From: Leucosporidium creatinivorum | Taxonomy: Eukaryota; Basidiomycota; Microbotryomycetes; Leucosporidiales; Leucosporidiaceae | Reading direction: 5' to 3' | DNA: 64,000 nt | Assembly: GCA_001600635.1 (NCBI GenBank) | Contig: BCKL01000011.1 | Span: forward strand, 767,762 to 831,761 | Shown here: positions 42,885 through 54,563 of the stretch, one piece after another | How the letters are laid out: each line of letters begins with the position of its first letter | Numbering within the stretch: the first letter of the stretch is position 1 | The notes under the pieces: model-generated | What the model saw: only the letters and a program-made list of their open reading frames with translations | Databases searched by the model: none | Told to the model about the DNA's origin: nothing | Position numbers and translations under genes: made by a program

Positions 42885-43318
42885 TGCAGGTAGGTCATGT
42901 TAGCGAGCCTCCTGCTGTGCTCAGGCGCTCCAGCTATGTACTTGTGAGATGAGATGCGAGAGAGCGAAGGGAGAGAAGGGGCGCGGTCAAGTTCGCGGAG
43001 GTAGGCAGGCGTGGAGCAGAGGTCAGATGTAACCTGTTGGCTGAATGGCAGGTAGCTCGAGATGCAGAGTAGCCGTGTAGCTGAACAGAGACTGTCTCTT
43101 CCTGATCCGCGATGCACCTCCTGCGTTCGCCGAGGCCGAGGCTTCAACGCCGCCGAAGGGGTACTTGTCGTCGCCCAAGTCGGACACTGCTGCCGCAGAG
43201 GTACACTCTCGTCGCACTAGATCTATAGACGGCTCGCTAAAACTCGTTGCACGGACTTGACAGGTCTGCGGCAGTGGAAACGGCCTTCTTAGCATTGCTG
43301 AACGATTCGGCGAACTCC
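42885..43318. other. intergenic, ADE1 promoter region
   Basis: Between the ADE1 start and the UTP4 stop, both on the minus strand. A frame at 43023-43295 is not supported by splice context or composition. No purine-response element was assigned. Confidence 0.4.
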
Positions 43319-46300
43319 CTATGATCCGAACTCTCCAGCCTTGACGAAAGCATCCACCAGTCCCCTAGAGAGATCGAACCAAGTCCGCTCGACAGCGACG
43401 AGCTCTCCCTGTCCAACGAAATCGAAGAGCACCAGAGGCTGGTAGCGCCTCGTCGTCCGGATGTCGAGCTGCGGTGCTCCCTCGACCGCCTTCCTGGGGA
43501 TCTCATCCTCCTCTTCCTCATCGCGCGCCCTCTTGCGATCCGCATCCCTCCTGACCGGCTGCTTTTTGCTCACGCCCTCGCCCGAGCCAGTTCCTCCATT
43601 CCGCACCTGATCCAAATCAATCTTGGCGACCCAGTTGGCGCCCCACACGACGGCGATCTGGTCGTTCCACAGAGTGGCCCGACGCGACTCGTGTACCTTG
43701 GCGACGGCCGAGTCGTCCCTTGGCTCGAAGGTGACGCCGAGAACGGGCTCGCGGATGTCCATGAGGGTGTTGGAGTGGAGGGAGGAGAGGGGAAGAGCCC
43801 AGGGGTGGAAGCGGAGCGAGTCGAGGCCGAAGAGAGTGATGGCGTTGGTAGGGAGGGCGACGAGGAGGGTGGGCTCGGTCTCGGTGGAGGTGGGGAGGAA
43901 GGAGACGGCACTGGGGACGTGTGCGGGGGTAGGGAGGGTGGTGTGGTGCTGTAAAGGAGAAGAAGTCAGTACGAGAAAGACATCTGGGCGCTGTGAGGAA
44001 TCTCACCTTGAGGTCCTCGAGATCGAATACGCAGACCTTGCGCTCGAGGTCAGCGCTGCCGAGCCACTTGCCGTCCGACGAGACGGCAAGGCAAGTAACG
44101 GTCGCGGGCTTGTTGGCTGACGATCCCGAGTTTCCATCATCCGACTCGTCGTCATCCTCGTCCGAATCCTCCGAGTCGTCGTGCTTGCCGTTGACTCCGT
44201 TCATAGCGACATCGCCATCGACATCACCGTTGACCTTGCCATTGGCAACCTTGCCACGCAGCTCACGTCCGCCATCCCTCTCGCCGTGCTCGCCAAAGAC
44301 CTTGACGACCTCGAAGTCCTCGTCGCGACCGGTAGGCAGCTCGACGACAGCGATGGATGAGCCGAAAGAAGTGGCGAGAATGAGGCGACGAGAGTCGCGG
44401 GTGAAGAGGAGGGAAGAGGATCCGGTACCGAGGGACGTGGGGAGGGCGTCGGAGAGGTGAGTCGAGAAGGTCTTTTGGCGCCGAGGAGTGAGCTCGCCGT
44501 TCTTCTGCGAGGGGAGGAAGAGTCAGCGTTGAGTACGAGATGCACGAGACCCGAAGACCTACGGTCTGAAGACGGAAGAGCTTGGTCTCGTAGAGGTCGG
44601 AGACAGCGAGCCATCGACCATCGCTCGAAACGGCGCTGGCGATGAGGTTGGTTTGAAGCTGTGTGGTAGCGAGGTCAGTTGATCGCTCTCGAATGAGGAG
44701 AGCACAGAAGCCCACCTTCAGCTCCATATCGACAGCCTTGGACCACCCAGTAGTCTCTTCCACAACCTCCTCATCGACATCCTTTACGCCGAACGCCTCC
44801 CTCCTCGACTGCCATCCACTCTTGCCCTTGCTCTCCTGCTTGGAGCTGCGAGGATCCTCGAGCTTCCAGATGCCCACACTCCTTTCCCGCCTGCACACCA
44901 GTAGCCTCGCCTCGCCCGAGACGGCGAAGGGCTTCGAGCGCTGAGGAACATAAGCCGCTCGTCGGTGAATGGTCGTCTCAAACTCGGTCGAAGGAACGTC
45001 GGAGACGGGGTTCTTGAGCTGGGGTTGCGAGCGGGCGGAGGAGAGGGAACGCGCGGGAGCGGGAGAAGCGGCGACGATGATGAGATTGAGGTCGAGGCCT
45101 CCGGAGGTGAGGATGGGGACTTGAGGTGCGGCGGTAGGAGTGAGAGGGGAGGGAGTGGGGAGGGGAAGGGTGTAGGGAGGCGACATAATCATGGCGCGGA
45201 CGTCGTGAGAGTGGAGACGACGGCCAGAGGCTTGGATCCAGCGACCGGTGGGAACGCCATGAGCGCGGGAAGAGGAAACGGTGACGAGGCGGAACTCGGA
45301 GGTCTTCTGGTCCACGCCCGAGGTGAAGACTGAGGTACCATCCTGTAGGAGTGAAGCGAGGGTCAGCCACGGCGCTTGCGACGAGAGGCAAGTCCGAAGC
45401 CTCACCGAACCGACAGCGAGGCAGAGGACGTCGGCCTTGTGACTCTTGAAGCTCTGGCTCTGAGTCCCCATCTCGCCATCCCAGAACTTGACGTTGCCCA
45501 TGGAATCTCCACTGACGATCGTGCCGTCCTTGAGGACAGCGACAGCCCAGACGACCGTGTGCTCGCCCTTCAGCTGGTCAACGGTCAAGCGGTGGACTCC
45601 CCGCCAAACGCCGACAACCGAGCCGGAGGTAGGGACGTCAAAGCGACGGATGGACGAGTTGGAGCATCCGGCGACGAGGTAGGTGTCGCGAGGGGTGGCA
45701 AAGTGCGCGGGGAGGGTCGATTCAGGCGTGTCCTCTGCGAAGGCGAGTAGAGGGTCAGCTTTGTCCGCCGTTCAGCGCAGCGGAAGCAGCATACCTCGTC
45801 CCTTGCCCTTTGTTGGCGGCTTGGGGTTGGTGAGAGGGCCCCAGGCGAGCGACAAGGCGCGAACCTTGCCCGGTCCGCCGACCTCAATCTTGGAAACGAG
45901 CTCGAGCTCATCATCCATGATGTTGAGGATGCGGATGGTGGAGTCCTCGCATCCAACAGCGAGGGCGGAAGATGACCGAGAAGCGGCGAGGGCGAAGATG
46001 GGAGGAAGAGTAGGAAGAGTCGACTGAAAGGAGGGGCAGGGTCAGCGCCAAATCCAGGTCGGAAGGGAGCCAGTACTGCTCACCTTGACGCGGCCAACCT
46101 CCTTGGTAGATCCGGGTCCTCCCCACTCCCACTCTACGAGCTCACTGCCGACTCCTCCTACACCAAAGAGCCTCACGCCTTCGCGCTGAAGCCTTCGCAC
46201 TTCGTGCTCGGCGCCGGGGACGTCGCCTTGGTAGAGGTCGAGGTCGGAGTCGGAGAGGGTAGTCTGATGGGTGAAGACGAGATGGGAGAGAAGCGAAGTC

Positions 46301-46749
46301 GGCTTCTTCGAGTTGCGATGTTGAGGCAGAGGGAACGAAGAAGGAAGCGTCTGCGAGAGGAAGGTCGAAAGGGTCAGCTTGCGAGTCCAGTACAGCTGCA
46401 GTCGAAGCAGCTCTGATGCTATACAGCTTCATGCAAGCCGAGCGCAACTCACCCTCCATGAAACCCATCCTTGGTGGCCTCCCCAGAGCATCAGCTCGAC
46501 ATCTCCGTTGGCTCGCCCGACTCCCACGACTCCTCGCTCGGCGCTGCTGCCGCCAAAGCCGAGGAGACCAGCATCGAAGCTAGTAGGAGTGATAGTGAGA
46601 GCTGCGATGGCCGAGGGTGTCCAGTCGGGAAAGCGGCAGCGGTGAGTAGGCAGCGCCTTGCGTTTTCGCTGCCCTGCGCCGGCGAGGGAAGGCATCGTCG
46701 AGTTGGAAGGGGAGGCTACAGAGCCGCTGTCGACCGAATCGATGTCCAT
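43319..46749 (-). CDS. UTP4: U3 snoRNP / t-UTP complex WD40 protein Utp4 (cirhin)
   Basis: Nucleolar WD40 protein of the small-subunit processome, required for early 18S rRNA processing and pre-rDNA transcription. The N-terminus MDIDSVDSGSVASPS leads to HRCRFPDWTPSAIAALT, the F-x-x-x-P-x-x-I-x-x-x-x family opening. WD-type segments follow: GVGRANGDVELMLW, FALAASRSSSALAVGCEDST, YLVAGCSNSSIRRFDV, TVVWAVAVLKDGTIVSGDSM, GNVKFWDGEMGTQSQSFKSH, ADVLCLAVGSDGTSVFTSGV and, in the C-terminal half, IASAVSSDGRWLAVSDLYET, TCLAVSSDGKWLGSADLERK. An acidic insert (EDSDEDDDESDD) precedes the last propeller part. It ends with YQPLVLFDFVGQGELVAVER and a conserved-looking W-FDLSRGL segment. About ten introns. Length (about 900-950 residues) exceeds yeast Utp4 (776) because of the inserts. 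Confidence 0.88.
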
Positions 46750-47241
46750 CTTGCTACAGCTGGTTCGGCGAGGTGGCAGAAGCGAGGCCAAAGGCGAGAA
46801 AGAGGTGAAGAGGAGAGCTCAGAAAGCGCGTTTCGAAGAAATCATCCTGCGTCGGCAGATCAGCGGAGTGAGCCTTGCAGCTCTTGGAGAGCTGCAGCCT
46901 GACCTGAAACATAGAATGATCTCCGGAAACGCCGACCCTGCTTTCGTATAGCTTTCGCTGAGCTCGGCGGCTGTTTCGGCTCGCCTGCGAAGCTCGAGTC
47001 GCATCTCGGCTCGAAGGCTTCGCTCACCAGTAACAGCTGTTCTCGAATACTGGATACTCTAAGATCACGCGGCTTCTCCCATGCGAAAGGTCCCGAGCGA
47101 TATGCCTGCACAAAGGCTGCTCAGGGCCCAGCTTGACAGCCTTCACCGAGCGCCGAGTTAGAGCAATTCGCCTCGCTGCTCACGCTGTTACAATCTATCG
47201 GGCTGCTTTTGCATGCTACAAGAAGATACAGAGCGATCCGA
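46750..47241. other. intergenic, UTP4 promoter / helicase 3' region
   Basis: Between the UTP4 start and the helicase stop, both genes on the minus strand. No feature recognised. Confidence 0.4.
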
Positions 47242-50200
47242 TTAGGCGTAGACGGCGCGGAACCTCTCGGTAAACTCAGCCTGCAGCTCGGTGATGGCAG
47301 AGTAGAGGCGCCAGTCGGCTGCGAGGCGACAGAGGCAGAGGTGAGCTTCGGCTTGATCTCGCGAAGGGAACGCAAAGACTCACCATCACTGACACCGGCA
47401 GGACGCTCAATCTCGTTCTCCTTGGGCGCATCATCATCTCCTCCTCCTCCTCGGCGGTCGTTGCCGTCGTCCGAATCGTTGTCGTCGTCCCGCTCCTCGC
47501 CGGTGCGCTGGAGCAGGGTCTCGATGGTCGTCTTGACCGAGACGAGAGCCTTGTCGAAGTCCTGGAGGTAGTACCACACGCGAGACCTCTGTTGCGGATG
47601 AAAGCGGGCGTCAGCAAGCGAAGAAGAGGCGAGTAAAAAGAGCACAAGCGCACCGAGATTCCGTTATCGCGCACGAGAACATCAAGCGATCCGTGCTTGA
47701 AGAAGTCGACGACGAAAGCGTCGAGCTGGTGCTCGTCGCTGCCGAGGATGGGCGAGGTCAAGGAAGGGATTGCCTGCTGCTGGATGGCGACGCCCTGCCT
47801 CGAGGTGTCGACGAGCTCCTTGGGGTTCTGGTACAGGTCTCCATGTCCGGACGAGGCGACAAAGAGCGACCTGCTCTCGATGGGGATCTCCGACTGCCTG
47901 AGCTTGGAAGCGAAAGCGCTGTCGGCCGACTCGGCGCCAGCGACCTTGCGACCAGAGACGGGGAGCTTATCGTCGGGTCCGAGCTCGGTCGAGTGCTGCT
48001 GAGCGTACTCCTTGGCGTAGGCAGAGAAGATGCTGGTGATGGCCTCCTCGTGGCGGTTGAGAGCCTTAGCGATGCCCTCGGGCAGGGGAGGGAGGACCAT
48101 GATCGAGCTCGAGTTCCTTGCGACGGCGCGGAGAGTCGAGCGGTTCTGCTTGCGACGGTGGACCGTACCGAAGAGCGAGGCGAGGACGGTGAGGAGAGCC
48201 TGGAGAGTTCCCTGGGGATCGGTGTCGAGGTTCTTGACGAGCTTGTGAAGCTCGCCCGAGCGGTAGAGGGCGACGAGTGCGAAGTTGGAAGGCTCCTCGG
48301 GGTATAGGCCGGCGGCGGTGCCGAAAAGGTTCATCGGGCTGTGAGGTGGAGCGAATAAGCCACGACGTTTGAACGAGCGAGGGGAGCGGAGAGACTCACC
48401 GTCCAGTCTCGTCGAGCAGACCCATGCGGCGCAAGTACTCGACGCTGAAGCGAACGAAGTGGCGAACGAGAGCACGCTCCGACGAGTCGCTGACCGACAG
48501 CTGAGGAATCGTGAGGAGCGTCTCGATGTTCTGCGAAGGCAGGGCGGCGCTGTCCGAGCCCCAGAGGAGGTTCTGCAGGCGGAGGACGAGTGTGGTGGTA
48601 AGAGGGAAGGTACCGGCCTGTAGAGGAGTAGAAGAGACGTCAGTTGAAGCTCGCAAGCAACGCGAGGGGCGGACTGACCAGCTTGGGAAGCTTCGAGAGC
48701 AACAGGCGCTCGATGCGGTCAAGCCTGATGCCGACGAAGAGGACGTTTCCAAGGCTGCAGGGTCCTGTCAAGGTCAGCTACCGTAAAGGGCTAGCGCAAC
48801 GATGACTGCTCACGTGTCGAAGCCACGACGTCCAGCACGTCCAGCGCATTGACGGAAGTTAAGGGCCTGCGGGAGAGTGAGTGAGGTGAGCGAGGGCGCT
48901 GTGTAGTGACGGCTGAGAAAGCTTACGTTGAGAGCGACAGAGTCACCACCGAAGACGCTGTAGAGGAAGGAGAGTCAGCCTTGCAGCCCGCCGAGCGAGC
49001 GAGAAGGGAAGAACGAACGCCGTGCGGGCGGGAGCGTTGATTCCAAGGGCGAGGGTCTCAGTCGAGATGACGACGCGAAGGACACCACGACGGTCTGTGT
49101 AGGGAGATGGTCAGTTGGCGAAACGCGAGAGCGACAGCGAGGCCGAGCTCACAGAGGTTCTCGACGAGGACACGGTAGCGCTGATCGGGTCGGGAAGTCA
49201 GCGGCAGTCGGAAGGACGAGAGACAGGAAGCGACTCACCCTGGTCATACCAGAGTGATGGATTCCAACTCCACGGCGGAGAGCCGACATGAGCCCTGCGA
49301 GAATGGAGGGACGGGTCAGCTTCTAGCTGAGCCGCTGAGCCGCTCGGGCGAAACACACAGGGCGACAGATTGAGCCACGCGAGATCGTCGACCTCCTTCT
49401 TGAACTCGACTTGCGACAATCCACGACCGACAAAGGAGAACTCCTCCGAAGGGTCGTCCGGGTTGAAGAGGTTGGCGCCCTCCTCCTCTGCTCCTCCACG
49501 GTCATCGTCGTCGTCCTTCTTGTTGCGCGAAGCCGACTCGGCAGCCTTCGCCTTCTTGGCGGCGAGCTTCTCGTCCTCCTTGGCCTTCTGCAGCTTGAGC
49601 TTGTAGGCGGGCGAGCTGGCACGCCAGCGAGTCTCGGCGGCCTCGAGGTCCTCGAGGATACGCTTGCCGAGGGCTTCGACCTATTGGGTGAAATGGTACA
49701 TCAGCTGACGGCTCTGGCCGAGAACAGAAGCGATAAGAGCGTACCTTGTCGCGCGAGAAGTTGAAGATGATTGCGGGAAGGTTTCCCTGGGCGTTCAGGT
49801 CGGCAAGGAGAGGAAGGAAGAGGGCGTTAAAGTCGTCGTCGGTTCCCTCCTCGATCTCCTTCTCGGGCTCCTCGAGAGCCTGCCTCAAGGGGGCCTCGAG
49901 CGCCTTGACCACCTTCTGGAAGGGGCTGCTCTCCTCGACCGACTCGGGCGCCTCCCTCCATTCGACGAGGACCTTCTTGAGCTCTTGCTCGTAGCCGATG
50001 ACATCCCTAATGGCGATGGACGGCGTCTTGGCGAAGTAGATATTGGGAGTGAGGGCCTCGTCGAGCTTGGAGACCGAGTTCATCGCCTGCCAGAGGGACA
50101 GGCAGTCGCGAGGCTCGAGGGCGAGATCCGAGGGGAGGTTGGGATCTCCGAGGGCGAGGGCGGCGATGGGGTGCACGGGAGCGAAAGCGCCGGCGCGGGG

Positions 50201-53200
50201 CACGTGATCGTTGAGCGAGCCGATGGCCTTGACGGGGAAGGTGGGGGCGTAGGCGAACTTGCGCAGAGCGTTGAAGCGGTGGTGGCTAAGGAAGGAAGCT
50301 AGTCAGCGACTGTAGTGGAGTCACGGGCGCCGAGTTCAGACTCACTGCTGCACGAGCGAGTACTTCCTGCCGCAGCTCTCCTCGACCGAACCGAGCCAGT
50401 TGGAGAACCTCTCGGGGTCTCCAACAGTAGCTGAGAGACCGATGATGGGCGCAGGATTCATGAGGAGGACTTGTCTGCGAGTGAGAGTCGAGGGCAAGGT
50501 CAGCCTCCGCCAAGCAGAGAGCGCAGGAGCAAAGCTACTCACTCCCAAAGTCCTCCTCCCTCTTCGGCGATGGCGTGGATCTCATCGACGATGATGCGAC
50601 GAATACGAGGAGTCCAGACGCGAGCGAGAGCAGGGTTGAGCAGCATCTCGGAGAGGACGTGCGGGACCTGTCGAATGGAAGAGGGTCAGCTCGGCTGTTT
50701 CTGATCCTTCGGCGACAGGCGATACTCACCGTAACGAGGATCTGACAGTTCTGAGGGTTGTTGATCTTGTAGTCTCCGGTATGAATAGCCCACAGACTCT
50801 GACCAGCGACCTCCTTGCTGAAGCGAGCGAAAGCCTCGGCGGCGACCTGGTTGACCAAAGCCTTGGAAGGGGCGACGTAGACGACGACGCCTTCGTCCGA
50901 CTCGCGGAGAACGCGCTCCATGGCGGCGAAGGAGATGAAGCTGTGGGTTGTGAGTAGACAACGAGGTCAGCGAGAGAGCGCCGAGTGATGGAGAAAGGTG
51001 AACGCACGTCTTTCCGGACGACGTGGGGGCGATGATGAGCATCGACTCGTCGGCGTCGATCTTGTCCAGGACCTGTTGGTAGTGAGAGGACGAAGCGGCT
51101 GGTCAGCACTCTCGCTCGGAGCGGTAAGGCGAGGGGCTCAAGCTGGCCGTACCTCGCGTTGCCAGGCATCGGGGTCGAAGTTGACACTGTGAGTAGGCGA
51201 GAGTCGTAGAGAAAGGGAGAGGAGAAGGTCAGCAGCCGATTTTCGACGTCGAGCGAGGAGAAGCGAGAACTCACCGAGGATCGGGCCTGCTATCCAACTC
51301 CCTCGCCATGAACTCGCCCATGCACCTCAACTGCCACTCGAGGGGATCCTCCCCAATCTTCATAAAGCCATAGTCGCCCTTCTTGAAGCTCACAAACGAG
51401 AAGCTCAACTTAGCTCCCTTATCCTCCTTCTCCTCGTCCTTGCTCTTCTTGCCGCCGTCCTTCTCCTTCTTCCCTCCACCCGCCTTCTTATCGTCCTTCT
51501 TTCCCTTGCCTCCCTTAGCGCCCTTCGACTCGGCAGCCTCCTTCTCCGCCTCGGCCTCCTTGCCAAAAGTGATCCCCTCAGGAATCAAGCAACCAAGGCC
51601 CATCGCCTCGAGCGTCCCGACCAACGCCCTCCCCTGCCTCTCATTAATCGTCGCAGCACCCTTCTTAGCCTTAGCCAACAACGGCCCGACCGTCCTCGCG
51701 ATGAATACGCGGTACGCGTCGGCCACCTCGGGCTCCTCCCTCCTCTCGTCGGCGATCCAGCGACGGAGCTCCAAGTCGATGCGCTTGAGGAGCATCTCGG
51801 TGCCGAGCCAGCGGTCCGAGGCGCGACGGTTTTTGAGGTAGGCGGTGAGTTGCGAGATTTGAGACGAGGGGGTGAGGGGCTTGAGAAGAGCGAGCTTCTC
51901 GGTCCACCAGAGGACGTTTTGGGCGCCTTCCTCGGCTTGCCTGGGGTGGTGGTAGCGAGGTGAGGGTGAGGGGAAGAGAGGGCATGAGAGAGAAGGTCAG
52001 CTCCCCGTCCTCGGCGACCCTTCCACTTCACAGATCAACTCACTTCTTGGCCGCATTCTCAGCCAACAGCTTCTCCTTGCTCGTCAGCGCCTTGCCTCCC
52101 TTCGGCTCCTTCCTCGCCGCCTGCACCACAGCAGGTCTCTTTTCCAACTCCTTAGCAGCAGCCTTGGCGACCGATACCGAGCGCTTGCCGACAGCGGGGA
52201 TGGCCTGCTGCTTGAGCGAGGTGCCCATCGCGCCGGTGAGGGAGGCGGCGGACTTCTGCATGGCGGCCACTGTGCGCGAGGGTCGAGGGTTAGCGAATGA
52301 ATGAGAGGGAGAGAGGGGGAGATGGGAAGAACGCACTGAACCTCTGCTCCTTCCTGTCCCTCTTCTTCCTCGCCCTGTAATCGAGCGCGGCAGGAGCGGG
52401 TCCACCCAGATGCGTAGGCAGAACGGGTTTGGGGTTCTCCCAGTAGGGCGTATCGCCGAGGTTACTGCTTCCATCGAGGGCGTTCTCGATCGTCGCGGTG
52501 GTGGGAGCGGGCGAGGACGAGACGTGCACCGAGGTGAGGTAAGGGTCGATCGTGGGGTTGGAGAAGGGGAGGACGGAAGGTGTTGCTTCGGTGGAGGATT
52601 GGGTAGGGACGGCGGGGGAGAGAGTCGAGGTAGTGAAATCCGAGCCGACCGAGGACTTGAGCGCCGCGAAATCGACGGGCGATTGGCCGAGAGTGGACCA
52701 GAGGGCGTCGACTTGAGCCGCGACGGTCGGTCCGAGGAGCTCTCCTACATTCTGCGCGTCCGAGCCGAGTACCTCGAGGAGAAGGAGGTAGAAGACCCGA
52801 CCGTCGATATCGAGCTGCTCGACCGAGTCCTCGAGGGGGAGGGCCGAGATGGCGGAGGTGAAGGAGGCGTAGAGGGGAGTGAGGAAGGACTCGAGAGTCG
52901 AGCTGAGGGTTGCTGAGGGGAGGGAGATACGTTGAGCGCGCGAAGCGAGGGGAATGGTAGGGAGGAGGAAGGCGTGCGAGAGGAAGAGGTAGAGAAGGGC
53001 CGATGAAGCGGGCGAGGGGCTCGAGGACGCGATCTGTGATGCCAGAGGGGTCAGCAAACGATCGGTCATCCGATGCAGAAATAGCGAGACGCACGAAGCT
53101 CGAAGCGGCGGCCTTGAGCACATCCTCCAAGCTCGACGAAGCGGGCGCGGCTCCCTCGATGGGGGCCGGTGTAGCAGCGGCGAGGGCCGCGAGGGCGTTC

Positions 53201-54321
53201 TCTCCAGCGAGCGAGATGGAGGCGGGGAGGTAGTACCTCTCGGGATCGTAAAGGTATGTCATGACCTGTCGGGAATCGTCGTTAGCTCGGCTCGGAGATC
53301 TCGACCGAACCAGATGGCGAGCGAAGACCCACCTTGGCATCCTTGTACTTGGCAGCCTGAAGAAGCACAAAGGTGATCTTCTGCGCCGTAGCAGCGACGA
53401 TGAACTGCCTCTGAATGAGGATCCTCTCGGCCTCCAATTCCGTGGGGTCGGCCCCGTCAGTGGTCAATCCACCATCGTATCCCATGATGAACATGGGTCG
53501 CTTGTGGTGGTAGTAGTCGAGCCACTTGTCGTCGAGGAGCGAGGCAAAGTTGAAGATCTCGACGGAGGAGAGGTTAGCTCGGCGCTGGAGGACGGCGCGA
53601 GCGAGACGGCGGGCGGCGACGATGTAGGGGTCGGCACCGGCGTGGACGGAGGCGTAGGACTGGCCTGTAATGTGACAAGTCCTGGTCAGCTTTCTTGTCG
53701 GTGATCTCGCCTTTCCTCGTACGCCTAGCGCATGCAGCGTCTCCTTCCGCCGCGCCGAATCGCGAAAGAAGCCACTCACTGTCGAAGAACACGACATCAA
53801 ACACGCAATCCCTCCTCTGCAACTCCTTGATCGTGTGCTCGAGCTTCCAGGTCGCGTGCAAGAGCTGAAGCGAAGGGTCGCCCTTGCGGCCAAGAGCCAA
53901 AAGTTGGTCGTCGAGGATGTGGGAGATGAGGGCGTCGCCTGGGGGTGGTATGGGATGGAAGAGGGAATCGAGGAGAGTGGTGTGGTGAATGTGAGAAGGA
54001 GCGAAACGGAGTCAGTGAGCTGTTGCGAGCGTCTGAAGCGGCACGACGAGCGGGAAAGCGCAATGTACCCTCAATCACAAACCTTTCCTGGCCTGCGTAC
54101 GACACAATATCGCAGTAAGCTCCATGCAGAGTAGTGTACCATGCTCTGGGGGAATGTAGGGACCGTCAGCGAAGAGAGAGACGGGCGCAAAGACGAGCTG
54201 ACGTCGTGGAGCGATTCGAAGGGTGTACTCACGAGTCGAGATCATGCAGGGCACTTAGAGCAGTAGCAGAACCATTTGTAGTGAATTGCTCGTCATCAGA
54301 CGAGTCGTTGGGTGAAGCCAT
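47242..54321 (-). CDS. DDX60-like superfamily 2 RNA helicase
   Basis: A very large Ski2-like helicase, estimated at about 1,900 residues over more than 15 exons. The ATG at 54321 gives [13 protein letters not shown], followed by a PIN-like region ([39 protein letters not shown]) typical of DDX60 N-termini. Helicase motifs are clear: motif I APTSSGKT (about 51010-51040), [20 protein letters not shown], motif II VDEIH (about 50575-50590), SAT (about 50420-50440), and [15 protein letters not shown] (48818-48864). The C-terminal part ends [20 protein letters not shown] and stops at 47242-47244. A Lys-rich/Asp-rich insert lies near 51420-51560. In animals DDX60 promotes RIG-I-like antiviral signalling; fungi lack those receptors, so a role in RNA surveillance or decay is inferred only. 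Confidence 0.9.
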
Positions 54322-54563
54322 AATGTGGTAGCAGGGAGAGAAGCGGAGGGGGCGATTTTGGGACTCAGCGAGATTTGGACGTGGAGAAGGAGCGACACGG
54401 GTTGGCTTCTGCCATCTCACTTGTTCAAAGCGATTCAACCCACTACTATCGACCTACAGAGCTATAGACTCTAGAGAACCACCCTACACCCTTACCACCT
54501 CATCACCCTCTCACTCGCACTCGCGCCCGCTTTCATTCAACCCGCGCCGCGCCAGCAACAGCG
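54322..54563. promoter_or_regulatory. divergent promoter, DDX60-like helicase / SNF2 ATPase
   Basis: 242 bp between start codons of two nucleic-acid-dependent ATPases transcribed in opposite directions. CT-rich leader sequence (about 54480-54540) precedes the SNF2 ATG. Confidence 0.5.

Noticed and set aside
43023-43295. 90-codon frame upstream of ADE1
   Set aside because: No similarity recognised and no supporting signals; likely promoter.
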